DNA from: Candidatus Gastranaerophilales bacterium
GTDB taxonomy: Bacteria > Cyanobacteriota > Vampirovibrionia > Gastranaerophilales > Gastranaerophilaceae
NCBI GenBank assembly: GCA_947631645.1
Contig: CANRMD010000001.1
Location: 55,352 to 119,351 of the forward strand
Direction of reading: 5' to 3'
Length of the DNA: 64,000 bases
Below are positions 56,358 to 63,400 of the stretch, piece after piece (positions within the stretch are counted from its first letter, which is position 1; each line of letters begins with the position of its first letter). Under the pieces are notes generated by a model. That model was not told the origin of the DNA and did no database searches. It saw only the letters and a program-made list of their open reading frames with translations. The position numbers were made by a program, and so were the translations under genes.

Positions 56358-57255
56358 TAAAAGAATTATAAAAGACACCGTAAAGAAACACATTCCGCAA
56401 AGACATTTATCTTCTATCAGAATAATGTACAGAATTGCAATGGAAACTATATACGGTATACACAGAACAGGTTTAATAAATATCGCGATAGTTGCTGCTA
56501 TGGCAGCGATATTAACTATATTTGGTGCATTATTCAGAACAAGTTTTTCTCTAAGTTCATTTGTTGATAAACTTGGCGATGCTTTTGAAATTTCGGTATA
56601 CTTAAAACCAAGCACCGACCCTGTTTATATGTCATCAAGAATGAAAGAAATTGAACACGTTAAAAAGATATCTATTATAACAAAAGAACAAGCTTGGGAA
56701 GAGATGAATAAAGATATCGATGTTAGCGGTATGGAAAACCCGCTTCCCGATACACTCCATGTTACTGTAGATGATCCTAAAAATATTGCCGAGGTTTGCG
56801 ACAGCATTAAAAAATTATCAGGCATTGAAAATATGTCTTATGCACAGGAAATTGCAAAAAAATTACAAACTTTAACTACAGTATTTAATACGGTTACTAT
56901 TCTTGTATTAATTGTTGTAGCTTTGTTAACGATAATAATTATTAACTGTACAATTCAATTGGTAATTCAATCAAGAAAAGAAGAAATTGAAATTATGCGA
57001 TTAATGGGCGTAAGCAATTGGTATATAAAAATACCTTTAATATTACAAGGTGCAATATACGGTTTTTTAGGTGCAATAATATCGTTACTTCCTTTAAATA
57101 CGGTTCAAAACGGATTATTAAAACTTCATAATTTCTTAAATGTCAACCCGCCCGAGTTTGCAATGAATACGGTAGTATTTTGCATATTCCTTATGGCAAT
57201 ATTTTTCAGTGCAAGCGGAAGCATGCTGTCTATAAAGAAACATTTACAGGTTTAA
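56350..57255 (+). CDS. ftsX: cell-division membrane protein FtsX
   Basis: Start at ATG 56350 (MSNKRIIKDTVKKH), behind GGAAG; the longer reading has no SD. About 301 residues: an N-terminal helix, an extracytoplasmic domain (about 65-165), then three helices, the normal FtsX fold; VVALLTIIIINCTIQLVIQSRKEE-type segment and EIMRLMGVSNWYIKIP are recognisable. It transmits FtsE ATP hydrolysis to periplasmic amidase activators. Confidence 0.93.
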   Translation: MSNKRIIKDTVKKHIPQRHLSSIRIMYRIAMETIYGIHRTGLINIAIVAAMAAILTIFGALFRTSFSLSSFVDKLGDAFEISVYLKPSTDPVYMSSRMKEIEHVKKISIITKEQAWEEMNKDIDVSGMENPLPDTLHVTVDDPKNIAEVCDSIKKLSGIENMSYAQEIAKKLQTLTTVFNTVTILVLIVVALLTIIIINCTIQLVIQSRKEEIEIMRLMGVSNWYIKIPLILQGAIYGFLGAIISLLPLNTVQNGLLKLHNFLNVNPPEFAMNTVVFCIFLMAIFFSASGSMLSIKKHLQV

Positions 57256-57266
57256 TTGCTAAATAC

Positions 57267-57294
57267 TTGAATAAATATCTGTTTTTATGATAAT
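57267..57294 (+). promoter_or_regulatory. promoter for tRNA-Ser
   Basis: TTGAAT (57267-57272), 16 bases, GATAAT (57289-57294). Predicted start near 57301, ten bases before the mature tRNA. Confidence 0.5.
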
Positions 57295-57310
57295 ATTTAA
57301 TAAGCATCAA

Positions 57311-57400
57311 GGAGAAGTGGCCGAGTAGGTTTAAGGCGGCACCCTGCTAAGGTGTTGTGTGGAGCTATCTGCACCGTGGGTTCGAATCCCACCTTCTCCG
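57311..57400 (+). tRNA. tRNA-Ser (anticodon GCU)
   Basis: 90 nt, class II. Acceptor GGAGAAG pairs with CTTCTCC, anticodon loop CTGCTAA gives GCU (codons AGU/AGC), a long variable arm follows, and the T arm has GGTTCGAATCC. Discriminator G. The CCA is not encoded. All genes to its right look accessory, and tRNA-Ser genes are common integration sites, but I see no second copy of its 3' end in the window. Confidence 0.95.
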
Positions 57401-57447
57401 TTTTTATTTATCAAATAAAAGCTATTGATTGATTATTCATAAGTGTT

Positions 57448-57457
57448 GGGGGGGGGG
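57448..57457. repeat. G10 homopolymer followed by A7
   Basis: Ten consecutive G in an AT-rich intergenic region, directly followed by seven A. Such tracts slip readily and are often phase-variable. It lies 14 bases before the outer end of switch A and about 190 bases before the licD start; no ORF is read through it. Confidence 0.85.
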
Positions 57458-57470
57458 AAAAAAACATTAT

Positions 57471-57633
57471 TTATTATACTCAATTTATATTTTGTATTGA
57501 AAAATTTTTTTTCCAGTAATAATACGTTTTTTACCAATTAAATTTTTAAAAAAACATTTAATTTTAATTTATGCTATACTTAAAAAACAAAATATAATTG
57601 TAATGAATACAAAATATAAAAAATGTATTGAAA
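57471..57633. repeat. candidate invertible promoter, switch A (inverted recombination sites)
   Basis: Left site: arm TTTTGTATTGAAA (57490-57502) next to spacer TTTATA (57484-57489), outer half-arm degenerate. Right site: AATGAATACAAAA (57602-57614), spacer TATAAA (57615-57620), AAATGTATTGAAA (57621-57633). The two spacers are exact reverse complements and a 15-bp perfect inverted repeat (57484-57498 and 57606-57620) spans them. The enclosed ~100 bp contain an extended -10 pointing at licD. Arms match those of switch B. Recombination between the spacers would flip the promoter. Confidence 0.6.
57572..57580 (+). promoter_or_regulatory. extended -10 element inside switch A
   Basis: TGCTATACT, a good extended -10, reads rightwards to licD (start codon 57643). 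In the assembled orientation licD is therefore predicted ON; inversion would turn the promoter away. Confidence 0.5.
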
Positions 57634-57642
57634 AGGAGAATG

Positions 57643-58605
57643 ATGGGTAAAATTTTTTCTATACAAGAAACCGACAAACACATAATTTTTAATATTTTCG
57701 GAATTAAAATATCATTTATAGATAAAAGATATAAGAATTTATATAAAAAGAAATGCAAAGAATTAGATAAAGTAAATGCACAACTGGCATATTTGAAAGA
57801 ACACACTGATATAACACTTTTGAAACCTGCAAAAGGGGAATTACGTAATTTCCAATTAAATTTGGCTGAATATTCATACAATTTAGTAAAAATGTTTGAA
57901 GAAAACGGCATGCCATCTTTTTTAGTAGGCGGTAATTTACTTGGAGCCGTAAGACACAAAGGTTATATTCCGTGGGATGATGATTTTGATATTGGAATGA
58001 TGAGACAAGATTATGAAAAATGCAAAGAATATTGTAAAAATAATTTTATAATTATAGATGAATCAAATTTTGATTTTTCTAAAAATTCGGATAATTTCGT
58101 TTTAACGCATAAAAACTCGGTGAGTAAATATTTAGAAAAATATCCCAACCAAATACTTTTCTATGAATATTGGGAACATTGTCAATTATGTTACGGACAA
58201 AATTCTAAAGATTTTTTTAATCTTGATATATTCCCTTATGATTATTACAAAGATGACTATAGTTTTGAAGAACATCAAAAATATTATGATAATCTTAGAA
58301 ACACTATATTTAAAATCGGCACTTTGAGAGAAATGATTGAATATGTAAAAGATAAGCGTTTAAACAATCCTAATATAGTGGAAAAAAGCAATACAATTTA
58401 TTATGGTATTGATAGTAGTGAATCTAATAGTAAGCATTTTAAATTTTTTGATGCATCTAAATTTTTCCCGCTAAAAAAAATTAAGTTTGAAAATTATGAA
58501 TTTAATGTTCCTAATGATGCTGATTATGCCTGTGAAGTAACTTATCCAAATCATATGGAGTATCCGTCTGATATAGGATTTAGCCATCATATAGAGGCAA
58601 GATAA
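57643..58605 (+). CDS. LicD-family phosphotransferase
   Basis: Start chosen at the second ATG (57643), well spaced from AAGGAG; a TTG at 57628 and ATG at 57640 are alternatives. 320 residues. The LicD motif is clear: SFLVGGNLLGAVRHKGYIPW followed by DDDFDIGM, a nucleotidyltransferase-like fold. LicD proteins attach phosphocholine, ribitol phosphate or similar groups to surface glycans, changing antigenicity. The first ~30 residues (KIFSIQETDKHIIFNIFGIK) resemble the start of the convergent methyltransferase. Upstream lies switch A, so phase variation of this gene is likely. Confidence 0.85.
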   Translation: MGKIFSIQETDKHIIFNIFGIKISFIDKRYKNLYKKKCKELDKVNAQLAYLKEHTDITLLKPAKGELRNFQLNLAEYSYNLVKMFEENGMPSFLVGGNLLGAVRHKGYIPWDDDFDIGMMRQDYEKCKEYCKNNFIIIDESNFDFSKNSDNFVLTHKNSVSKYLEKYPNQILFYEYWEHCQLCYGQNSKDFFNLDIFPYDYYKDDYSFEEHQKYYDNLRNTIFKIGTLREMIEYVKDKRLNNPNIVEKSNTIYYGIDSSESNSKHFKFFDASKFFPLKKIKFENYEFNVPNDADYACEVTYPNHMEYPSDIGFSHHIEAR

Positions 58606-58619
58606 AAACATCAAAAAAA

Positions 58620-59438
58620 TCATACACCAATTGTAACGAGCAAATATCCTTGGTTAAATTCCTTTTGAATTCTGCCGTCTTTTATATATTCTTCTAAAAT
58701 AATACGAAGTTTATCTTTTTTATCTAAAAAATTGAGAGAATCTTCTTCCCCAATTGAATATTCATTAACAATTTTATATCCGCTTTCTTGAAATATATAA
58801 ATTTGTGTTAATAACGGATTCTCAACACCGTAAACCCATGTTCCGTTAAGCTCCATAATCCGCTTGCCAACTCTATATGCCAAACTTGATGCGTTCGGAA
58901 CTAAGGAAATCATTGTTTTACAATATTTTTTCCAATTTTTAAGAAGTTTAATCTGCTCTTCTTCGCTAAAATGTTCAAGCAAACCGCAGTGAAATATATA
59001 ATCAAATTCTTTCTCTTTAAATGGCAATTCATTTGATGCATCACAACATACAGTATTTATATTTACATTAAGTCTTTCAGCCGCAAGTTTTGACAAATTT
59101 AAACACTCTTGTTCAAAATCTAAAATTGTTGCATCACACCCACGCATTGCTAAGCACAACGATGACTGTCCGGAACCGCTACCGATTTCAAGCGTTTTAC
59201 TACCATTTGGTATTAAGGTTAATAGTTCTTTTGTCCAAACAGAATATTTTTGTGTCGCTACACTGTTTACAAGTGAGTTAACCATATTAATATTGTATAA
59301 ATTTCCCCATTCTCTTGAAGTTAATTTATCATAGTTATTGTAATTTTTATTTTTTTTTACTTTTTTTATCTTTATGCCAAATATATTTATTTGAAAAAGA
59401 TTTTTTGTATTTTCTATTTTAAATATTTTTTCAAACAA
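58620..59438 (-). CDS. SAM-dependent methyltransferase
   Basis: TTG start, supported by GGGAG eight bases upstream. 272 residues. Class I motifs: TLEIGSGSGQSSLCLAMRGC (motif I), TILDFEQECLNLS (II), DYIFHCGLLEHFSEEEQIKL (the D-x-x-x-x-x-G/L post-motif). It could methylate a surface sugar or lipid. Residues 1-30 (MFEKIFKIENTKNLFQINIF) match the LicD neighbour's N-terminus, hinting at a common targeting tag. Upstream is switch B. Confidence 0.85.
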   Translation of the reverse strand: MFEKIFKIENTKNLFQINIFGIKIKKVKKNKNYNNYDKLTSREWGNLYNINMVNSLVNSVATQKYSVWTKELLTLIPNGSKTLEIGSGSGQSSLCLAMRGCDATILDFEQECLNLSKLAAERLNVNINTVCCDASNELPFKEKEFDYIFHCGLLEHFSEEEQIKLLKNWKKYCKTMISLVPNASSLAYRVGKRIMELNGTWVYGVENPLLTQIYIFQESGYKIVNEYSIGEEDSLNFLDKKDKLRIILEEYIKDGRIQKEFNQGYLLVTIGV

Positions 59439-59449
59439 TTCTATTCTCC

Positions 59450-59619
59450 CACATAAACATTTTGTTATTTTTGTATTGAAAGAATTACGAATTATATTAT
59501 GGATATTAAATAATACAAAGATAAATTATAATTATCATTCTTGTTAAATATTTTTTTTTATGTTAATTTAAGTTATATTATATTTTTTTTCAATACAAAA
59601 ATAACAAAATGTATTCAAA
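59450..59619. repeat. candidate invertible promoter, switch B (25-bp perfect inverted repeat)
   Basis: A 25-bp perfect inverted repeat (59457-59481 and 59588-59612) flanks 106 bp. As recombination sites: left arm CACATAAACATTT (59450-59462), spacer TGTTAT (59463-59468), arm TTTTGTATTGAAA (59469-59481); right arm TTTCAATACAAAA (59588-59600), spacer ATAACA (59601-59606), AAATGTATTCAAA (59607-59619). The spacers are exact reverse complements of each other and differ from those of switch A. A weak minus-strand promoter candidate (TTAACA at 59547-59542, TATCTT at 59523-59518) faces the methyltransferase. The recombinase stop is at the right border. Confidence 0.75.
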
Positions 59620-60162
59620 TTAAAGAATAAAATTTTCATAACTTTTATAAATTTCATCCTGATCTATCCCTATATATCTCAAGGTAACTTCAGGATTTGA
59701 ATGGTTTAAAATTTTTTGTAAAATTGCAACATCTTTAAATTTTTTATAATGATGATAACCAAACGTTTTTCTCATAGTATGTGTACCAATTTTGTAGTCA
59801 ATACCCGCTTTTCTGCAAGCATCACGTACAATAAAGTATGCTGAAATTCTTGTAAGCCTGTTTCCAAATTTCGTCAGAAATAATGGCGAATTAATATCTT
59901 TGTTTGCGGTAAATTCCTCTAACATTGGCTTCAACTTAGAATTTATAGGAAACCTTTTATATTTCCCCGTCTTTTTCTCGATAAGTTCTATAAACTTTTT
60001 GTTTTTTACATCACTGACATCCAAAGATAAAATGTCAGAAATTCTTAATCCGCAGTTTGTGCCGAGAGTAAATAATAGTAAGTTACGCTTGTTTTGACAT
60101 TTCAAGATATTTTCAACTTTTTTTATATCTTGAAGATTTCTAATTGGTTCTACTGTTGTCAT
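59620..60162 (-). CDS. small tyrosine recombinase (DNA invertase type)
   Basis: Start chosen at ATG 60162 (MTTVEPIRNLQDIK), behind a strong GGAGG; an earlier in-frame start lacks one. 180 residues, catalytic domain only, without the SAM-like core-binding domain of XerC/D. All catalytic residues are present: Arg in CGLRISDILSLD, Lys in KKTGKYKRFPIN, His-x2-Arg in GTHTMRKTFGYHHY, His in LNHSNPEV and Tyr in TLRYIGI. Recombinases of this size (FimB/E, C. difficile RecV) invert short promoter segments. Switch B abuts its 3' end and switch A carries the same arm sequence. Confidence 0.92.
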   Translation of the reverse strand: MTTVEPIRNLQDIKKVENILKCQNKRNLLLFTLGTNCGLRISDILSLDVSDVKNKKFIELIEKKTGKYKRFPINSKLKPMLEEFTANKDINSPLFLTKFGNRLTRISAYFIVRDACRKAGIDYKIGTHTMRKTFGYHHYKKFKDVAILQKILNHSNPEVTLRYIGIDQDEIYKSYENFIL

Positions 60163-60390
60163 AATTACCTCCATTCTCAACTATTATATGAGGTAATAAA
60201 AATTCAGAATTAAAACAAAACCTAAAAAATTAAATACTTTCTTCTAATTTAAATCAATTTAATTTTGCATTATTGTTACTATAATTAAATATTTTTAAAA
60301 TATAGAATAAAAAATTGCAAATAATAATTAATTGATTTTATGGAACTAATATTGTAATCTATAATAAAGATAGTAAAAAAAGAAGTATAT

Positions 60391-61263
60391 ATGATTTTAT
60401 TTCTTTCTCAAACAAAAGATAAATGCTTATGCGATTTTGTAAATAAATTTTCAAAACAGACGGAAATAAAGACAAAATTACTAACAATAAAAGACATTGT
60501 AAATAATGGTATTTCAATTAAATATAATAATGAAAAATTTCAATCAATTATATGCTCAATTCCTTTTGATGAAGTTAAATTATGTTATATAAATTCTGAA
60601 ATTTCATTTTATAAAGAGTTATTTTCATTTAAAGAAGAACTGGACAATATTTATGCCGAAGAAGAATGGAATGCAGCATTATTATGTTTACTTAACTCGG
60701 CAAAAAATACAAAATTTATTAATTCAAATTATAAAAAATATTTCTGCACAACGGAGCTTGAAAATTTATTGATATTGCAAAAATACAATTTAGATACAAG
60801 TTCAATTTTTCTTTCAAATAATTCAAAACATGTACTATTTATTGATAATTTTTTTAACAATCAAACTATAATCAAAAATATAATTTTAGGATACGCAACT
60901 GCAAAAAATTTTTCTGTAGACATTAAGAAAAAATTAGATAAACTCTACCGCTCGCCTTATATTTTTCAAAAATCTCTCCCCGGACAAAATATTATAATTA
61001 ACCTAATCGGTAATGAATATATAGCATATGACGGAACAAATCAGCAAGAGATAAAAATTCCAAATTTGATAATTTCAAGATTAAAGAAACTTGCAAAAGA
61101 TATAGGAGTCAGTATCATATCTTTTTATGCAATAAAACAATATGACAAATATTATTTTTATTCATTCAATCAAATGCCTTCTTTTATGGAATTACTTTAT
61201 ATAAACAAAAAGAAAACAGAAAAAATATTGATTAAATATCTTTTAAAGGAGTATAACAGTTGA
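60391..61263 (+). CDS. ATP-grasp-like protein with degenerate active site
   Basis: 290 residues. It aligns colinearly with the next gene's product: LQKYNLDTSSIFLSNN with INQYGLKIPNAIISNN, SPYIFQKSLPGQNIII with CPHLFQECISGKDIRV, and PSFMELLY with PAFSWYEY. At the metal site the Asp and Glu of the active paralogue are replaced (F/Y245-246 and S258), with only N260 kept. It is thus probably a non-catalytic partner or recognition subunit. First gene of a four-gene operon; weak TATAAT at 60360-60365 upstream. No family name is assigned with confidence. Confidence 0.7.
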   Translation: MILFLSQTKDKCLCDFVNKFSKQTEIKTKLLTIKDIVNNGISIKYNNEKFQSIICSIPFDEVKLCYINSEISFYKELFSFKEELDNIYAEEEWNAALLCLLNSAKNTKFINSNYKKYFCTTELENLLILQKYNLDTSSIFLSNNSKHVLFIDNFFNNQTIIKNIILGYATAKNFSVDIKKKLDKLYRSPYIFQKSLPGQNIIINLIGNEYIAYDGTNQQEIKIPNLIISRLKKLAKDIGVSIISFYAIKQYDKYYFYSFNQMPSFMELLYINKKKTEKILIKYLLKEYNS

Positions 61264-62207
61264 TTTTATTAATTTCCGGAAACTGTAATGAAGATATGTC
61301 AAAATTATTATTTAATTATATAAATAATAAAGGGGTTGATTGCTGCATTATTAACCATGAAGAAATACCCTTTAAGCACACTATAACAATGTACCCATAT
61401 AAAGGGAAATTATGCGGAAGTTGGTTAATAAATAATAGAGAAGTTAATTTAAAAGATATTAGTGCTATTTATACAAGATTTGACAGTGCAAGTTTAGCTG
61501 AAGAAAATATATCTGCCAATACAAAAATTCAAATTGAAACAGAACGGCAAATTTGTTTTAATGTATTATTTGAAAATATTGATTCAATGGTTATTAATAA
61601 GCCAAAAGCACAATTTTCAAATTTTTCCAAATTATATCAATCTTTTATAATTAATCAATACGGATTAAAAATTCCAAATGCAATAATATCAAATAATAAA
61701 GAGGAAGTAGAAAACTTTATAAAGACATATAAAAAGAACGGCGTAATATATAAATCTGCAAGTTCAGAGCGTTCTATTGTCAAAAAATTTACTGATAAAG
61801 ATTTTAAAAAATTAGATTTACTGAAAAATTGTCCACATTTATTTCAAGAGTGTATTTCCGGTAAAGATATAAGAGTTCATGCTCTAGCTACGGGTGAAAC
61901 ATTCGCATGTGAAATCAATTCGGATGAAAGTGATTATCGATATGATAATAATCGAAATATTGTTCCTATAAAAATTCCCAAAAAAATCAGTGAAATTTGC
62001 GTAAAATTGACTTTAAATCTTGGACTGTATTGTTCCGGCATTGATTTAAGAAAAACAAATGATAACGAATATTATTGTTTCGAGGTCAATCCTTCACCGG
62101 CTTTTTCTTGGTATGAATATCAAACGGGATTGCCTATTTCGAAAGCAATTGCAGAAATGATGTTAAATGCACATAAGTACAAAAATTTAGCAGTTAGGAA
62201 ATTTTAA
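61260..62207 (+). CDS. ATP-grasp peptide-ligase-like protein (graspetide-maturase style)
   Basis: TTG start overlapping the previous stop (TTGA), with AAAGGAG upstream. 315 residues. ATP-grasp layout: N-terminal domain with an ISAIYTRFDSASLAEE segment, ATP-binding Lys near 165 (VIYKSAS), the D203/R205 pair in GKDIRVHALATGETFACEI (as in MdnC/MvdD-type ligases), and D262, E275, N277 at the metal site (SGIDLRK, CFEVNPSPAF). Such enzymes activate side-chain carboxylates with ATP to form ester or amide bonds in ribosomal peptides. The neighbouring repeat protein is a candidate substrate. The ATP-grasp call is firm, the peptide substrate is inference. Confidence 0.82.
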   Translation: MILLISGNCNEDMSKLLFNYINNKGVDCCIINHEEIPFKHTITMYPYKGKLCGSWLINNREVNLKDISAIYTRFDSASLAEENISANTKIQIETERQICFNVLFENIDSMVINKPKAQFSNFSKLYQSFIINQYGLKIPNAIISNNKEEVENFIKTYKKNGVIYKSASSERSIVKKFTDKDFKKLDLLKNCPHLFQECISGKDIRVHALATGETFACEINSDESDYRYDNNRNIVPIKIPKKISEICVKLTLNLGLYCSGIDLRKTNDNEYYCFEVNPSPAFSWYEYQTGLPISKAIAEMMLNAHKYKNLAVRKF

Positions 62208-63337
62208 TGAATAAAAATAGTTTAAATATCGAACTCGTTTATTTTTATATTATTTTAGATAAATTTTGTGAAAAACCTACTAAAAAAAACTTATCTAAAA
62301 TTTTAAATTTATTTGACGGTTATTCGTTTTACAACTTAGAATTCATATATACAATTAAATCTGTTTTAATTTCTACATATAATTTAGATAATTATATACA
62401 CATTTTATTTAATTATTCCGATAATTTAAATTTAATTTTACAATATTCAAAAAAATTGTTAGATGTTATTGATAAATACTTTATAAGTATAATGGAAGAA
62501 ATTAAATCAAAATCTTTTGTAGTGCAAAGACTAAATACTTTTATTTCTTTAGCAAAAAACTACAAAAATTTTGAATTAATAAATTATTTTTATGAAATAT
62601 CTAATTTTTTATTATATAAAATCAAGAAAGTAAATTCTCAATCAATCCCATTAAATCTTTATACAATTTATTATATATTGAATGATTACATTTATTTATT
62701 TGATGATTTACAAGATATTATTTTAAATCACAGTCAAGTCAAAAATTATTTTATTGATTATTTCAAATACATTCAGGAAAACCCGCAAATAGTAATTTTT
62801 ATAAATAATAAGCACAATATAAGAATTATGCAAAATTTATTCCCTATAGAAACCTTTGAATATCTTATAAAGGAAGCCGGATTAAAAAAAGAACTTTCAA
62901 TTATGAATAAATATTTTTTAATTGAAATTGATAAAGGTATGCTGGATGAAATATCAATAAAAATATTGGCTCACGAGGTAGGACATTTATTAAATTTAAA
63001 TATCTTTAATTTTCAAAGTATTATTTTTGATAATTTATATAGCAAAGACAGTTCGGTCAATATAAATATACTAAATTCCTGGCTTAACGAAATTATAGCT
63101 GATTTATTAGGCAGAAATATTTCAGATGAGTGTTTATATATTAAGTCCTTTGATAAACTAGACAAAAAACAATGGGACAGAAGTTACCCGCCTTTAGATT
63201 TTAGAATTAGTCTAATGAATAATACCAAATATGATACAACTAAAATTAAAGATTTAGAATTAGCTAAAATTGCTGAATTAATACAAGATAACATTGCAGA
63301 TATTAATACTTTATTAAAAATTGTAAAAGTAAATTAA
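62207..63337 (+). CDS. zinc metallopeptidase-like protein (HExxH...E-x3-D)
   Basis: ATG on the previous stop (TAATG). 376 residues. The first ~230 residues are helical, with little sequence signal. Then ILAHEVGHLL (HExxH at 256-260) and SWLNEIIADLLG (Glu295 and Asp299, placed as third zinc ligand/stabiliser) make a gluzincin-like site, followed by DRSYPPLDFRI. No signal peptide, so cytoplasmic. In RiPP clusters such proteases remove leader or link segments; that role fits its place between the ligase and the repeat protein. Confidence 0.7.
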   Translation: MNKNSLNIELVYFYIILDKFCEKPTKKNLSKILNLFDGYSFYNLEFIYTIKSVLISTYNLDNYIHILFNYSDNLNLILQYSKKLLDVIDKYFISIMEEIKSKSFVVQRLNTFISLAKNYKNFELINYFYEISNFLLYKIKKVNSQSIPLNLYTIYYILNDYIYLFDDLQDIILNHSQVKNYFIDYFKYIQENPQIVIFINNKHNIRIMQNLFPIETFEYLIKEAGLKKELSIMNKYFLIEIDKGMLDEISIKILAHEVGHLLNLNIFNFQSIIFDNLYSKDSSVNINILNSWLNEIIADLLGRNISDECLYIKSFDKLDKKQWDRSYPPLDFRISLMNNTKYDTTKIKDLELAKIAELIQDNIADINTLLKIVKVN

Positions 63338-63400
63338 TAATTATTAAAGTTTTATAATTTTTTGTCGATAAACATATAGTTATATTATTGTGAGGTGTTT

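Noticed and set aside
59457..59612. Switch B repeat as a simple intrinsic terminator.
   Set aside because: Arms are 106 bases apart and AT-rich, there is no T-run after the second arm in either direction as required, and the same arm sequence recurs upstream of licD.
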